NCBI GenBank assembly: GCA_910589025.1
Contig: CAJURM010000003.1
Coordinates: forward strand, 62,001 to 126,000
Direction of reading: 5' to 3'
Length of the DNA: 64,000 nt
DNA from: an uncultured Odoribacter sp.
GTDB taxonomy: Bacteria > Bacteroidota > Bacteroidia > Bacteroidales > Marinifilaceae
Both the position numbers and the translations under genes were made by a program. Each line of letters starts with the position of its first letter. Position 1 is the first letter of the stretch. Shown here piece by piece: positions 8,773 through 19,800 of the stretch. The notes under the pieces were generated by a model that was given only the letters and a program-made list of their open reading frames with translations, had not been told where the DNA came from and ran no database searches.

Positions 8773-9288
8773 ATGAAAAATATCATAATTTGTGTTTCTA
8801 TTTTTTTGAATATATTAGGTATATTTTTTTCTATTAAAGTTTGTTCTCATTCGAATGTTTTGGAGAAAAAAGTTGAGTTGTGTGAGGATGAGATTTTTAA
8901 AATATTGTTTAGAGAGCAAATGGGGTATGTAAATGTAGAGGGGGTTGAACAATGTTTTGGAAAAATGATTATTGTTTTACCGGAGGGAATGTGTATGGGG
9001 TGTTCGGAAGGGTTATTTAGACAAATAGAGGATTTATCAGAAATTCAGAAGAATAATTTAGTTCTTGTAGTTCCAAAAACAATACAGAAAGAATTTGATA
9101 TATATAATAATTCAATATATCATATAAAAAATATAATTTATTCATCTGATTTTTTGAATTTTACTTCTTCTGAATCAATATTATTTTATATGACAAAAGA
9201 TGGGAAGATATCTGTACCAATTTCTTTGAATTATTATTCAAAAAGGATTGATCGCTTTTATCGTACTATTTTTAATGATTTAGATTAA
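8773..9288 (+). CDS. Membrane-anchored CxxC protein, thioredoxin-like fold suspected
   Basis: I do not recognise a named family for this 171-residue protein. It has an N-terminal hydrophobic anchor (about residues 4-22), so the rest should be periplasmic. A beta strand (KMIIVLPEG) leads into CMGC (Cys74, Cys77) and then a helix and another strand (NNLVLVVPK); this is the strand-CxxC-helix order of thioredoxin-fold proteins. A late strand-like segment, ESILFYMTKDG, would suit the same fold, but no cis-proline motif is obvious. Placed 7 bp after the propeller gene, it may act on disulfides of the two-cysteine peptide encoded upstream (inference). The base composition is very AT-rich. Confidence 0.5.
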   Translation: MKNIIICVSIFLNILGIFFSIKVCSHSNVLEKKVELCEDEIFKILFREQMGYVNVEGVEQCFGKMIIVLPEGMCMGCSEGLFRQIEDLSEIQKNNLVLVVPKTIQKEFDIYNNSIYHIKNIIYSSDFLNFTSSESILFYMTKDGKISVPISLNYYSKRIDRFYRTIFNDLD

Positions 9289-9411
9289 TGTGCTTGTGGG
9301 TATAATGGTTGAAATTGAATAATTGACTTTATATTTTCGAATATCTTGATGTTTTTGCAATATTAGTAAAATACAAAGTGGGGGGAATTTTTGAAATTTA
9401 AATAGTACTAT

Positions 9412-10392
9412 ATGAAAGTAGTTGTGTTATTAATGTTTGTGCTCTTATGGAGTGGAATAAAAGCACAGAATCGCGTTTTTCCGATAGAGTTGCAATTGCT
9501 AGAAAAATATGTGATAGAAGAAAGATGTGATATTCGGGAATTGAGGAATAAAGGTGATTATTTTGTGGGTTTGGATGTTGCTAATCAAAATATTTATGCG
9601 TTTAGTAAAGATTTTAAAGCTTTGAAAAAAATGGGGGGAAAGGGGAATGGCCCCGGAGAATATTCCCGTATAACCGGTTTTGATGTCAGAAATGATTCTA
9701 TTTGGGTGATAGATGGAATCAAAAAGAAGTTTATTTTGACTAATACCGAGCGTAAGGGATTGTCTACACGCGAATTATCGGGATTTGTCCGGAATGGAAT
9801 CGTTTTTAACGGGAATATGGTGTATCAAAATACTTTGACGGCTTCTAATGACTTCTTGTTTACATTCTATAATCAGCAGGGAGTTAAACAAGTATGGGAT
9901 ATACAAAATCTGATAAAAGAAGAGTTTGGAGAGGGAATTTCTTACATTTATCAAGGAAATATGTGTGCAGATGATGAATATGCTGTGTATTATTGCCGCT
10001 ATTCGCCTTATTTCTTCTGTTTTGATAAAAATGGTTTCAAATATGCTCAAAAAAGTATCATCCCGGTGAAGCCTCCCAAAGGTACAGTGGTAAAAAATTC
10101 AATGTTTGAATCTGTGAAATTAACTCATGAGTATCCGGTTCAAACGTATGGTTGTATTTATAAGGACGATTTGTTTTTACTTAGCAAATTGATTTTTTCA
10201 GGAGAGGACCCGAATTATTTTACTGTTGATGTGTATGATGTCAGTTTAGGTAAGTATAAATATTCTTTAAAAGTTCCGGCAAAGAATGCTGATAATTTTT
10301 TCGTAATGGCTTTTCTTGTAGACCGGGATTTTTTATACGTATTATATGAAGATGCAGAAATTCAGAAATTTAAAATGCAGAAAAACGGATAA
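9412..10392 (+). CDS. Exported 6-bladed beta-propeller protein
   Basis: This 326-residue protein has a signal peptide (core VVVLLMFVLLWSG, likely cut after KAQ), with no lipobox, so it is probably periplasmic or secreted rather than lipidated. Blade-like repeats include NQNIYAFSKDFKALKKMG followed by GKGNGPGEYSRITGFDV, close in pattern to the GRGPQEYMGISDF segment of the propeller lipoprotein at 7650-8765. The two are therefore likely paralogues. The 123-bp gap before it has no clear terminator. Its 3' end lies 19 bp before the next start. Confidence 0.7.
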   Translation: MKVVVLLMFVLLWSGIKAQNRVFPIELQLLEKYVIEERCDIRELRNKGDYFVGLDVANQNIYAFSKDFKALKKMGGKGNGPGEYSRITGFDVRNDSIWVIDGIKKKFILTNTERKGLSTRELSGFVRNGIVFNGNMVYQNTLTASNDFLFTFYNQQGVKQVWDIQNLIKEEFGEGISYIYQGNMCADDEYAVYYCRYSPYFFCFDKNGFKYAQKSIIPVKPPKGTVVKNSMFESVKLTHEYPVQTYGCIYKDDLFLLSKLIFSGEDPNYFTVDVYDVSLGKYKYSLKVPAKNADNFFVMAFLVDRDFLYVLYEDAEIQKFKMQKNG

Positions 10393-10411
10393 TTTATTGC
10401 CTTATTTTGCG

Positions 10412-11527
10412 ATGAAATCCTGGATTGAGATGAAAATATGGGGAGTGGGTATGTTGATTTTAGCGTGTTGGGGATGTTCCCATTCTTCGCACCGGGTAGA
10501 GGAATTGTTTTATGAAGAGGTAAATATTCCGGTGGATGCCCCTTATTTAACACAATATATAATACAGGCAAATTTATGGCAAAAGGGGGATTCTCTATTT
10601 TTGGCAGGGTTTAATTATTTTACTTATTCTATTGATATTATTAATATTACAGAGAAAAAAGCTGTAAAATATATTCCATTAGAGAAACAGGGACCGGATC
10701 CTGTTTCTTATGTAAAAGCTTTGTGGGTTGAGGATTCTTTGATGTTGATAAAAGATTTTATCTGCTTTTTGACATTGGATTTACACGGCAGAATTTTGTC
10801 ACAAAAACCGGATGCGGAATTGGATGCCGATTTACAGGATGACACTTACCGGATGAGTGGGGAGGGGGTTCATGTCGGGAATTTCCGGTATTTTTATTAT
10901 AATCCTGATACCCGTACATTTTTTTATCAACTTTTTCCTAAATCCAGGACGTGGGGGAAATATGCGATAGGGGTGAAATTTAATTTGGATGAAGAACGTT
11001 ATGAGGCATTGCCTATATATTATCCGGAGGATTTTAATTATGATTTTATCGGTTCTACGTTGGGTGCACCACAATTTTGCCAACATGACAGTCTGATAGT
11101 TTTTAATTATGCTTACAGTCCGGACGTATATAGTTACAATGAAGAGACGAAGGAATTGAATACTTATCGTCCCCGAAGTCGTTTGGGGAGTTGTGCGACC
11201 TCTCTTGCCGGATATATGAATACGGAAATCCGTAACCGCAGTAAATATGAATTGGATTGTGCGCGTTACCGTCAGCTGTTTTATCATAAAGGACCGAATG
11301 TATATAGCCGGGTGCATGCCGATGAGAAACGGGAAGGGATAAGAAAAATGTATCTGATGATATTGGACAGCAATTTCAATCCGATAGTGGAATATCCGTT
11401 GCCGGAGTGTTTTGCTGAGGATTTTTTTGTGAGCAAAGATTATATTGTCTTTCAAATCAAACCCGATAAGGCCAATCCGGAAGAGATACTGAGGTTAGCG
11501 GTGGTGAAACTGGCAACAGTGGTTTAA
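10412..11527 (+). CDS. DUF4221/beta-propeller-like lipoprotein
   Basis: This 371-residue protein begins with a lipoprotein signal; MKIWGVGMLILACWGC ends in the lipobox cysteine. The start at 10412 is used; ATG 10430 is an alternative, and 10346 would overlap the upstream gene. Segments such as YSIDIINITEKKAVKYIPLEKQG (split by turns) and DVYSYNEETKEL look like propeller blades and resemble DUF4221 or 6-bladed beta-propeller proteins of Bacteroidales. It closes the surface cluster and overlaps by 4 bp the 3' end of the convergent kinase-like gene. Function unknown. Confidence 0.6.
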   Translation: MKSWIEMKIWGVGMLILACWGCSHSSHRVEELFYEEVNIPVDAPYLTQYIIQANLWQKGDSLFLAGFNYFTYSIDIINITEKKAVKYIPLEKQGPDPVSYVKALWVEDSLMLIKDFICFLTLDLHGRILSQKPDAELDADLQDDTYRMSGEGVHVGNFRYFYYNPDTRTFFYQLFPKSRTWGKYAIGVKFNLDEERYEALPIYYPEDFNYDFIGSTLGAPQFCQHDSLIVFNYAYSPDVYSYNEETKELNTYRPRSRLGSCATSLAGYMNTEIRNRSKYELDCARYRQLFYHKGPNVYSRVHADEKREGIRKMYLMILDSNFNPIVEYPLPECFAEDFFVSKDYIVFQIKPDKANPEEILRLAVVKLATVV

Positions 11528-12138
11528 AAACGGTTTTTGATAAATTCTTCTATTAGTCGGACACAATGGTCGGTACCTATTACGGATGAGTTGAGGCAGA
11601 GGTGGTAGGACATGGCGGCGCCCCAGGTCTTGTCTGTGTAGTAATTATAGTAGCTGGCGCGGGTTTTGTCGGTTTTGCGCATTTGTTCCAGGGCTTCTTT
11701 TTCGGTGACGGGATTTTTCCCGATGATTCGTTTTATCCGGTCTTCTTCGGACGAGTGGATAAATACGCTGGTGCAATGCGGGTCGTCTTTCAGGATATAG
11801 TCCGCACAACGTCCTACAATCACACAGGAGCGTTCTGCGGCGATTTTGCGTATCACATCTGATTGTACCTGAAAAAGGGTCGCGTCCGTGAAATAGTCGT
11901 TGGGCTGGTAGAGGGCGCCGTTCATGGAAAAGCCCATAGCGAAGGCTTGTAGTAATCCTCCCGATGTTTTTTCATCCGCTTTTTCAAAAAGTTCCGGACA
12001 GATGCCGCTTTCTTTGGCTGCCAGTTGGATCAACTCCTTGTCATAATACTTGATATTCAGGTTGTCGGCTAATTTCTTGCCGATTTCACTGCCTCCGCTG
12101 CCGAATTGACGTCCAATGGTGATGATTACTTTTTCCAT
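11524..12138 (-). CDS. Cytidylate kinase-like family protein
   Basis: This 204-residue P-loop protein starts with IITIGRQFGSGGSEIGKKLAD, the GRQxGSGGxxIG loop of the cytidylate-kinase-like (Cytidylate_kin2) family. It continues with KYYDKELIQLAA and RSCVIVGRCADYIL, a typical middle segment. It is not the housekeeping Cmk, which has a different NMP-binding insert. Homologues are common in Bacteroidales and Clostridia; the substrate is uncertain. The C-terminal part (KTRASYYNYYTDKTWG) has the basic lid residues expected for phosphoryl transfer. It is a single gene transcribed toward the surface cluster. Confidence 0.85.
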   Translation of the reverse strand: MEKVIITIGRQFGSGGSEIGKKLADNLNIKYYDKELIQLAAKESGICPELFEKADEKTSGGLLQAFAMGFSMNGALYQPNDYFTDATLFQVQSDVIRKIAAERSCVIVGRCADYILKDDPHCTSVFIHSSEEDRIKRIIGKNPVTEKEALEQMRKTDKTRASYYNYYTDKTWGAAMSYHLCLNSSVIGTDHCVRLIEEFIKNRF

Positions 12139-12676
12139 GATCTTTCCATTTATTATGCAATAATAGTAAAAAAAGAGATACCGGACAATTTTTCCATACA
12201 GACAGGGCGTTGGAACGGGTCAATAAGCCAATATACTTTTACTTTAAAATGCAGATGCCCTTTGGGGTGTTTCGGAAACCAATTTGTGTAGGATAATACA
12301 CAATGATTCCCTTATATCCGATTCATGATTAAATCCAGGTTAAATCCAAGGTAAACCCAGATTATATTCAGGTTAAATCCAATCGTAAAAACAATTGACT
12401 TGTTTTTAATGTAGTTTTATTCTGTTTTTAATTTCATTTTATATATGAGGTAGTTATGATATATATATGCTTTGTTCAGAACCGGAATGTACAGGCGGTT
12501 GTCGGTTTCCTCTCCGGACGGATGTGTTTATATGTTGTGTTGTCCGGGCTGTTTTCTGTCGGGGGTGGAATAGAGAATTGTATTTCTATTGTGAATCTGT
12601 GTGGGCGGAGCGTTGCAGGAATCAAAGATATGGTTATATTTGTAAAGCCTTTATGAGTTAAATTTAGTACGTGTAC
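12139..12676. other. Gene-free intergenic stretch, 538 bp
   Basis: No convincing gene is seen between the divergent kinase-like and nucleotidyltransferase-HEPN genes. Short frames exist on both strands but have no signal, motif or good start. The centre holds two short direct repeats (separate entry). Confidence 0.5.
12336..12382. repeat. Short direct repeats CAGGTTAAATCCAA
   Basis: CAGGTTAAATCCAA occurs at 12336-12349 and again at 12369-12382, a 33-base period, with degenerate related units (GATTAAATCC, GGTAAACCCAG) before and between them. They could be repeated binding sites for a regulator of the divergent genes, or leftover slippage. Confidence 0.5.
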
Positions 12677-13606
12677 ATGAACAAGATGAATGCCTCCATC
12701 GCCCATTTGCCGGAGAAAAATCAGGAAGATTTAAAAATCATCGTGGCTACGATACTTGAAGAAGTATTGAATGTGGAGATGATAATCCTTTTCGGAAGTT
12801 ATGCCCGTGGAAACCAGGTGGCGTTTGACCGGCAGATGGAATACGGAATATCGACCTCCTACCGCAGCGATTATGATATTCTTGTTATTGCGAGCCGGAT
12901 AAAGAATGAGCCTGTGTTTGCCAAAAAGCTGAATGGTGTCGGGGCTATCTTTAAAGAAAAGGCGAAGTCGGATATTCGTCTTGAAATAGTGTACAAGACC
13001 GTGGAAAAAGTGGTGGACTTTTTAGAGAAAGGCGACTTTTTTTATTCGGAAATCCGGCGGGAGGGAATTGCTCTCTACGATACCGGTTCTTTTATTTTGC
13101 CGGAGCCCCGCGACCCTGAAATGATTGAACTCGAGAGACAGGCAAAGGACTTTTTCCAGGACTTTTTTCATAAGGGAGAACGTTTTCTGAAGACGGCACG
13201 GGAATTTGATTACCCGGACGGGGAATACAAAATGGCTTCTTTTCATTTGCATCAGGCGTGTGAGAGTTTCTTTTATGCCATCAGTCTGACATTTAATCAA
13301 TATAAGCCCAAGGAACACGATATCCGGATGCTGATAGACTTTAATAAGAGGTATTCGCAGGAAATTGTAAAAATCTTTCCCCGTGAGACGGCAAAAAATG
13401 AACACTTGTTCGAATTGTTGAGGGCGTCCTATGTACAATCCCGTTACAATAAGGAATTTGTGGTTCATAAAGAGGATGTGGAAGTGCTGATGAAATGGAT
13501 TGAGCGTTTCAGGGACTTGACTTTCGATATTTGCGAGCGCAAACTTCATGAATTCGAACGTATGGTTGCAGACCAACGGGAGGAATATGTATTGAAAAAG
13601 CATTAA
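12677..13606 (+). CDS. Nucleotidyltransferase-HEPN fusion protein (MNT-HEPN)
   Basis: This protein of about 309 residues joins a minimal nucleotidyltransferase to a HEPN domain. The N-terminal third has the Pol-beta-type motif GSYARGN followed, after an unusually long insert, by SDYDILV, which supplies the metal-binding acidic residues. The second half is helical with HQACESFFYAISL and RASYVQSRYNKEF followed by H, near the Rx4-6H pattern seen in HEPN RNases. In separate-gene MNT/HEPN systems the MNT partner modifies and silences a HEPN toxin; here both are on one chain, a form often found in Bacteroidetes. It is alone on its strand 265 bp before the giant gene, and any link between them is open. 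Confidence 0.8.
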   Translation: MNKMNASIAHLPEKNQEDLKIIVATILEEVLNVEMIILFGSYARGNQVAFDRQMEYGISTSYRSDYDILVIASRIKNEPVFAKKLNGVGAIFKEKAKSDIRLEIVYKTVEKVVDFLEKGDFFYSEIRREGIALYDTGSFILPEPRDPEMIELERQAKDFFQDFFHKGERFLKTAREFDYPDGEYKMASFHLHQACESFFYAISLTFNQYKPKEHDIRMLIDFNKRYSQEIVKIFPRETAKNEHLFELLRASYVQSRYNKEFVVHKEDVEVLMKWIERFRDLTFDICERKLHEFERMVADQREEYVLKKH

Positions 13607-13871
13607 ACCGGAAAATACTTCTTCGTAGCCTTATATTTTCTGATAGACAGGGAGATGTATTGAATTGTAATGGTAATGTGTGAGCTCTTGTTCTTGAACA
13701 AGTGTTCAGTGTATTTTGTCAAAATCCGGACAATTTGTTTAAAATTGATATTTTAAAACGTTTTCGACGGATATTTCTTCCGACCGCTTTCCAAACAGTT
13801 TCTTTTTCACCGATTACTTGCTAATATTGTAGCTGGAAAACAATTATAATAGGAAACAGAGACTTATACGC

Positions 13872-16800
13872 ATGTACATCAAAGGAGAACCGAAAGCATT
13901 TTTGAGCAGTGAGGCTCAGCAATTACTGAATCTTTATGAATCTTTAGGGGAAAGGGCGGAAATCTTTTTGCCCCGGCATATTTACGACAATTTGACCGGT
14001 TTTGTCAAATTGTGTTTTGAGGAACCCGACGACCCTGCGGCGCAACAGGCGGAAATTAACCACTATTTGTTGAAATTCCGGGAAGACATACCGGGCTATA
14101 CGGATGTATCGCTGATGTTGTGCCCGCATGCCGCTTCAAAGGCATTTGAGCTGAGCGGCAGGCGGGGAGAGTTCATGAAGAAGTTAAGCGGCTTTCTGGA
14201 TACCGAGGCGGTGGCTCCTGAGTATAAAGTGTTGTTGCGGAACATAAAGGATACGCATGATTTTTCGGTCGGGACGCCTCCCGTAAAGAGTAGCCACATT
14301 GATTTTATTTCGCAGGTTCAACTGGGGGGACAGGTGAGTGAGTTAAGGAAATACAGGGATGTTATAGGCGTTACCGGAGACATCAATGAAGGCCATTGGA
14401 ATTATCTGATGGATACGTTGGAACAGATGATCAGTCAGAGTACGCACTATACGACGAAAGCGGAAGTGGCGGATTTTTTGAATCGTACCCGCTGGGCTGT
14501 GAACTTTAAGGGGCTGAACGGTATGATACGCACTGTCGTTTCCGGAAATGCAGACAAGGCGGTTAGCCTCATTCGGGGAGATGTGTTCAGCAAAGCCAGT
14601 GTGCAGGTACTCGAAAATCCTTCGGCGGAAGATCTGTATGAACAGATGTGTGTGGATACAACTTCTATTTTTGTTGTAAAGGTGAAACACATGCGTGTGA
14701 ATCTCTATTCCGGAGAAAAATGGTTTCCTTTGCTGACCCGGCTGGTGATTGTGGACGATTCCAAAGAGTCGCGGAGTTCCAATACGTCACTGGTATTCTG
14801 TTTCCACAACGGCATCATCAATACGCTGAATAAAGTCCACACCAAGAAATTGGGCTCTCCTGCCAATACGCAACTGAACCTGCGTCTGATTCTGGAAAAT
14901 GTGAATCCGCTCTATCTGGCTGAGTTCCGGGAAAAGATGGAGATGCAAATCAAGGAGTATGAGAAGGAAATCAATAAAATACTGATTGAACAGGTTGATG
15001 CTGTCGATGATCCGGTGAAAAGGTTGAATGTCTTCAAGCTGGATATGTTTTCCCGGAAGATTGTGCAGGATAAATATTCGCTGGAAAAGCTGCGCGATTT
15101 TATATATTTTCTTGAAAATTGTCACAAAGAGGAGAAACGGCAGAATCAGACCCGGGAGTTGATAGAGGAGTTTGAAACCCGCATCCGGCAGTATTTTTAC
15201 TCTGGCAATCCCAGCATTGACGTGCTGAGTGTACTTGAAGGCGGAGGGCGGAACCAGATACGTACCTATGGGCAGTATTTGTTGCAAAAGCCTTTTCACA
15301 CCCTGAATCAAAATGTGGTGAACGCTTGCCGGTTGATATTGGACATTATTCCCAGCAATTACGAACGTACGCTGAAAAATCATTTCCATAAAAATTTCGG
15401 AATTAACTTGTTTTTGGAAAAATACCAGGCGTATATCACCAAAGTAGATAATGAATCGAATAACAAAGGAAGATTCGATAACTTTCTGATTGATCTCGGA
15501 ATTAAAGAGAAATATGCGGCTCTGAGTAAGGATGAGCAGGATGTGGTCAAGAATTTCTTGTCGGCATTGGGAAATCTGGAGCAGACGTCGGTGTCCGACT
15601 CGGTGCAGATGATTATCCGGGATTTGCTGTTTAATCCGAACGGACGTCCCAAACCGTATGTGATTTACAATGCCATACAGGCATGGGAGTATAAGGACTT
15701 GCTTCCGGACGATACGTTCGACATCAATCCGTTCGACATCGAAATCGAGAATCTGGACGACGGGCGTATGGCGTATGAGCGTCTGACCGATAAGTTGTTG
15801 CGGATTAAGTCCACCCTGGCGCTTTTCGACGATAGCGGCAGTTTGTGGGATTTGTTCTGTGAGAATACGACCATTCTGATTAACGACCCGAACAATCCGA
15901 CCGGATACACGGATTTCAATACGGAGGCACTCAATGGCTTTCTGCGGTTGATGAACACGTCCAAAATTACCCTTTTCCTGGACGAAGCGTATGCGGACAG
16001 TGTGAAGGTGACGGATAACAGCATGCCGAAATGGCGGACGATTTCCCGGTATATCATCAATAACATCAATGCGCAGTCGAATATCCGGGCGGTGTCGTCC
16101 TTGTCAACGACGAAAAATTTATCGGCAACCGGTGACCGGCTGGGGGCTTTGGCTGTTACCCCGCAGGCGGGTGCCGTGGCTGCTTTTGTACGGCAGCACA
16201 ATACCAGTTCTCACGGGAACAACAATTCGTTGCTGATGCTTAATAATTTGCTGGAGGTGGCGCAGGTCTCAAAGAGAATCAAGGATACGATGGAAAGTGA
16301 GCTGCCTAAGAATGCTTCCCGCTATAAGATAAAAGAGTCGCTGGTGCGTTTTATCAATGAGCAGATTGGCAGGACGGAAAGGGCGAATGCCAACAGCCGT
16401 GCCAACCGTCAGTTGCACAAAACCGCCGGTTTCGAAGGCAGCCCGTTGTACCTGTTTTTGCTGGATGAACTGGTGTCGTTGGATAAGTTGGATATATTGG
16501 CATTGCCGGACGATTTCAAGTATAAGAATGAGCCGTTTTTCGCTTACTACCAGAACAGATTGGTGAAAAACCTGAATAAGTTCCGGGTGAATAAGAATTT
16601 CAGAAGCGAGTCCCTGGAACGGATGGCGTGGGCAAAAGAGGCGGCGGAACGGGCGTTGGCTAAATTCCCGGATTGTGGTCTGACGTATTTGTTTTCGGAC
16701 GGTTCCTATCTGTTTAATTTCCGGGTGCAGGGACATTTTTCCTATGCCGATTTGCTGTGTTTCTGCCAGTACCTGGCTCAGAACCGGGGAATAGCTGCGG

Positions 16801-19800
16801 TGCCTTATTCTACCGGTGTGGTGCGTTTTGCCTTAGGCGGCTATCTGTCGGACAACGGCGAAAGTATCAGCGTGTTCCGGAATGAATTGGAGGACGGGTT
16901 TACTATCTTTCTGAAATATTGGCTGCAATTTGCTGCCAAACGCGAGAATCCGGATTACAATGAGGTGGAGAGTCATTTGATTCTGGAGGAGGTTTTTGCT
17001 TACGGGAAAGACAAGGAGTTGATAGAGGCGATTATTGCCGATTATCCGTTGTCGGGCAAGTCGAAAAAAGACAAGGCGCCCTCTTTGCAGATACGCGACA
17101 TCCGCACCTTGTATCATGCCTCCCCTGAAAAAAGCGGTGTGACGATTACGACCATCGACCGTTCTGTCAATTCGGTGATTGAACTCCACGGGGACAAAAT
17201 CGGCTCTTGCCGGGATGTGTTTGAATTTATCCGCAGTGCCGCTTTTACGAAAGTGTATGAAAACCTGCTGGCACAGATTTATAAGAAGGTGCCCGACATT
17301 GCCGACCTGGATTTCAATACGGTGAGTTCCAAATACAGCAAGGCCGTTATTTTGAAGTACATTACGAACAAACGGACGTTTCAGCCCAATCACAATGTGC
17401 TCGACGAGCCTATGGAGAAGAATATCATGCGGGAGATTCTGATAGAGATGGAACATATTCTTTTCTCCGACAGCAAGGTGAAGATTTTGGCGGTGGATGC
17501 GACCGGCCGGCCCGAACTGGATAAGTCGAAGCTGGAAGGAATTAATGTGATTCTGAAAAAATACATCCGGGAGATATTGCTGCATTTCAATCTGCCGTTT
17601 GAGAAGGAGAGCCTGGAGCCCAGCCGGAGCGAGATTATCAAGGTGGCGGGGGAGACCTTTGAAGAGGTGATAGGCATCAAATTGAAAGACTTGAATCTCA
17701 ATATCTGGTTGGACGAGTTTATCGGAAAGCTGAGAGAACTGCCCGGATTTAAGGAAACGACTCTGTCTCAGAAGACCATCGGGTATATTATGGACGCGGT
17801 GACTGCCGGAATCAATGACCCCTCCACGAGTGTCACCGACAAGATTCTCTACCTCTATCTGCTGCGTAATGACGATTCTTTCTATGATTTGGTTATCGGC
17901 AAACTGAAATATTTCAGTGAGAAAATCGAAAACTGCGAGGACAACGAATTGCGCATGTTCCGGGAAGAGTTTATCAGCGAGATTATGCCTTCCCAGTTGA
18001 ATGAAATCAACGACTACATCCTGCGCAAGAAGGATATTAAAGTGGCTGAGAATGAGATACACCGGGTGAGCCGCCGGGTGGTGCTGTTCTATATCAGTAT
18101 GATTAAGCGCACCAAGGGTACGGATTATTATAAACGTTACACCCACATTCTGGTGCGTCTGGTGGAAACGGCGTTTATGAAACAGAACTCCAGTGTGAAT
18201 GAAATGGTGCAGCACGGGATTTCCATTTACAAGGGTTTTGAGATGGAAAACAAGGTGCTGGAAACTTTTGAAAATGGCCGGATAAGCTGGATTAACGAAT
18301 TGATGCGCAAGTGTGGGGTGATTTCTTCCGAACAACCGGTACAGGAGCATACCCGCATTGTGACGGATGCCAAGAAACGGGAGTATCCGTTTCATAAGAT
18401 TGACCGCCTGGAATCCCGGGCGAAGAATTTTACGGAGGATGCCGGGCCCAATGATTATCTGAAATTGCTCGATTTGCGTCCCGATTCCTCTTTCTTTGCC
18501 GACCGGCTGGCGCGGTTTATTGCCAACATGGATTCGGACGATTATCGCTGTAAGGTGGTAAAACACGGGATGGTCAGGGAACTGGTGATTTTCCAGAAGG
18601 GATATATGAAGTATCTGACGGACAATTACCGCCTGAATTATACGGAAGACATCAGTCTGGCGGATATACGCAATTTTGTGCCGGATGTCATCAGCTTCCT
18701 GGGGGCTCCGGAAAAACTGATTTCTTTCCCCCAGATAGGCTATTTTGATATTCCGGGACCTTACGGCAACATTAAAACCATTGTGACCCCCTTGAAGCAA
18801 AAGGTGGATTATTTCGGTGATGTGAAGAAACCCCGCCTGACGGTGATAAATGAGAAGATGAAGGAAATCGGGGGCAATCCCCGCCACGGTTCACTGTTTG
18901 CCGTGGAAGAAAACGACGGGAGCATTTTTGTGGTGGAAATCAATGGCGACAGTGGTGTCGGGAAGTCGGAGATGATTGCCGCCTTCATCTTGAAGTGGTT
19001 GCGCAACAATTTGCAGGGTGTGCGTTCCGTGAAACTGATAGCCGGAGATATGTTCCACGAGTTCCAGGATGCCCGGGGCAACCTGTATGGCATTGGGACG
19101 GAAGTCGGGGATTTTTCCCGTACGACAGATTTTGATCCGGATTATATCCGCTATTACAAATACCTGTTTGAGAGCAGTGCCGACAGCAATGTGGAGGATT
19201 TGAATTCCCGCAGTACGGTCAGTGGTATGTGTGACATCACAATGCCCTATAAAATTGATATTATGCTGAGTGCCAGCAATTATTCGAAGGATGAGGCGGG
19301 CATTACACGGGTGGATAATCCGGAGAATTTCCTGTTGTATGTGGATGCCCACGGCGAGCGCAAAGAGAAAGCGACAAGCCAGGACGGCCCCAATTTCCAG
19401 CGTACGCTGAAGCGCTATACCGCCGATAAGAATATTGTGACCGTCATTGCCCGCCACGGGAATTACTTGGATGATATTCTGGATTGGGACTTTGATGCGA
19501 ATACAAAACAATATTATCTCTCTTCCTCATATAAGTTGCTCGATAAGATAGACATCACGGAAGTGGTGAACCTGATTTTTGCCGGAAAACGGTTTAAGCG
19601 GGATGGCGTGGGGTATAGGATCGAAACCGTGTCGTTTGATATGATACAGAACCGATTCCCGGCTGTCGTGTCTTTCGGGGAAGGAGAAAGCCGGGAGATG
19701 CTGCTCGACAGGAAGATGTTCAGTGCCATTTTCGATTCGTTGGCAAGTACGCCCGGGGGACAGCCTTTTATTGCGGAAGAAGGGCAGTTGGAGACCGTTA

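Noticed and set aside
16833..18887. A 684-codon minus-strand frame opposite the giant gene
   Set aside because: It has no start signal, family motif or signal sequence and lies entirely within the confidently coding plus-strand gene; codon use of that gene creates long antisense frames.
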